This document shows, piece after piece, positions 63,561 to 64,000 of a stretch of 64,000 nt of DNA; the stretch's first letter is position 1, and each line of letters starts with the position of its first letter. The translations under genes were made by a program, and so were the position numbers. The DNA is from Arion vulgaris (taxonomy: Eukaryota; Mollusca; Gastropoda; Stylommatophora; Arionidae): assembly GCA_020796225.1 (NCBI GenBank), contig CM036768.1, forward strand, positions 41,552,789 to 41,616,788, read 5' to 3'. The notes under the pieces are model-generated. The model had not been told where the DNA came from, made no database searches, and saw only the letters and a list, made by a program, of their open reading frames with translations.

Positions 63561-63721
63561 ACTGATAAATAAATATAACGTACAATATTTAGAAGAAAAT
63601 GGTATCTCTTGGAACGGCGTCACCAATTCCTCATCAAGGTTTGCTAACAACTTTCACCCGTGCGAAGCCGGGTTAATCAACTAATATATATATATAAATT
63701 GCGCAATCTGATATTGTCTCT

Positions 63722-63920
63722 ATCTGAGTTCGAATCACGCTGCGTACAGTTTGGTTGCAAATTGTTTCGCGTTAATTTTTATAAAAGGACGATGTCACCA
63801 TCCGTTCAGAAAGTAAAGGCAAACTACTGAACGTAATAATGCCTAGAAAAATCACAAACAGCGTTAAAAAGCTGGGGTTGATTTGCAAAGTCATGTAAAG
63901 GATATGCAATTAACTTTTTA
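63722..63920 (+). mobile_element. tRNA-derived SINE, second family, 5' truncated copy
   Basis: Matches 58063-58250 in inverse: GAGTTCGAATCACGCTGCGT, GCAAATTGTTTCGCGT, AATAATGCCTAGAAAAATCA, GTTAAAAAGCTGGGGTTGAT, and the end AAAGGATATGCAAT. It begins at the B box. Confidence 0.82.
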
Positions 63921-64000
63921 AACGTTTGTTCATTTCTGATCTAATCAAATATCTTGTTGTCCTATGACGGGAAGGTTCTCTTAGGTACCTCGGCGGTAAA

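Larger units (their letters stand above)
60628..63684 (+). mobile_element. Helitron 2, internally deleted
   Basis: Starts TCTAAACTATATTTTCC, preceded by A (60627), and ends CTAA, followed by T (63685). The hairpin CCCGTGCGAAGCCGGG lies 10 bp before the end. It is the sister copy of Helitron 1: leader, start region (ATG at 61346), helicase and 3' end all align. A deletion joins the REANRSRMANA region directly to the Rep region after DPQLH at about 61481, removing the N-terminal domain and most of Rep. Confidence 0.9.

Overview
This is a eukaryotic (metazoan) genomic window made almost entirely of transposable elements and tandem repeats. Two short spliced exons are the only host gene seen. The decayed 18S rRNA 5' piece (20033-20166) resembles lophotrochozoan 18S from memory, so a mollusc or related animal is my best guess. 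No prokaryotic gene organisation is present, and no intact long gene.

Host gene: exons at 3571-3698 and 29279-29372 (+) join in phase and match the ANYxxWR region of M13 (neprilysin/ECE-like) zinc metallopeptidases. The intron between them is 25,580 bp and holds most of the mobile DNA described for 3.7-29.3 kb. The following intron runs to at least the end of what I can read.

Layout: 0.2-3.1 kb mariner remnant, a 58-bp minisatellite and an RTE-like LINE. 3.1-3.4 kb 23-bp minisatellite. 4.1-11.4 kb a patchwork of LINE pieces split by a GAA-tailed repeat (6986-8282) and a MULE-like DNA transposon (9215-10448). 11930-17844 a Helitron (-) carrying a nested Penelope-like element and a nested LINE tail. 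18.0-19.5 kb fragments of a Penelope-like element, a pogo/Tigger-like element and a LINE. 19500-21464 a retro-inserted chimera of 5'ETS, 18S and the GAA-tailed repeat. 21.6-24.3 kb small minisatellites and unrecognised DNA. 24.3-29.2 kb GAA-tailed repeat copy, 24-bp minisatellite, RTE-like LINE and a 2.1-kb 23-bp minisatellite. 29441-33533 a nearly full-length RTE-like LINE (-) with a 32-bp minisatellite inside it. 33.5-35.2 kb minisatellites. 35.7-36.5 kb Polinton-type DNA polymerase B remnant. 36.5-41.6 kb ~29/60-bp satellite interrupted by an RTE-like LINE. 41.9-43.9 kb 57-bp minisatellite. 45.0-47.6 kb jockey-like LINE. 48.1-49.1 kb satellite again. 49.1-50.0 kb LINE RNase H. 50.0-53.6 kb three Penelope-like pieces in alternating orientation. 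53632-55217 a Tc1/mariner-superfamily transposon. 55656-59767 a GAA-tailed repeat split by an hAT element (56445-58635), which itself carries two inverted SINEs and a second SINE type. 60628-63684 a second Helitron (+).

How the parts relate: many insertions can be bounded by target-site duplications (9 bp MULE; 8 bp hAT; TA for the ITm element; A/T for Helitrons; 9-16 bp for retroelements), which gives a readable nesting history. Several minisatellites start from, or sit exactly at, transposon sequence. Every transposase or reverse transcriptase seen is broken by frameshifts, stops or deletions.
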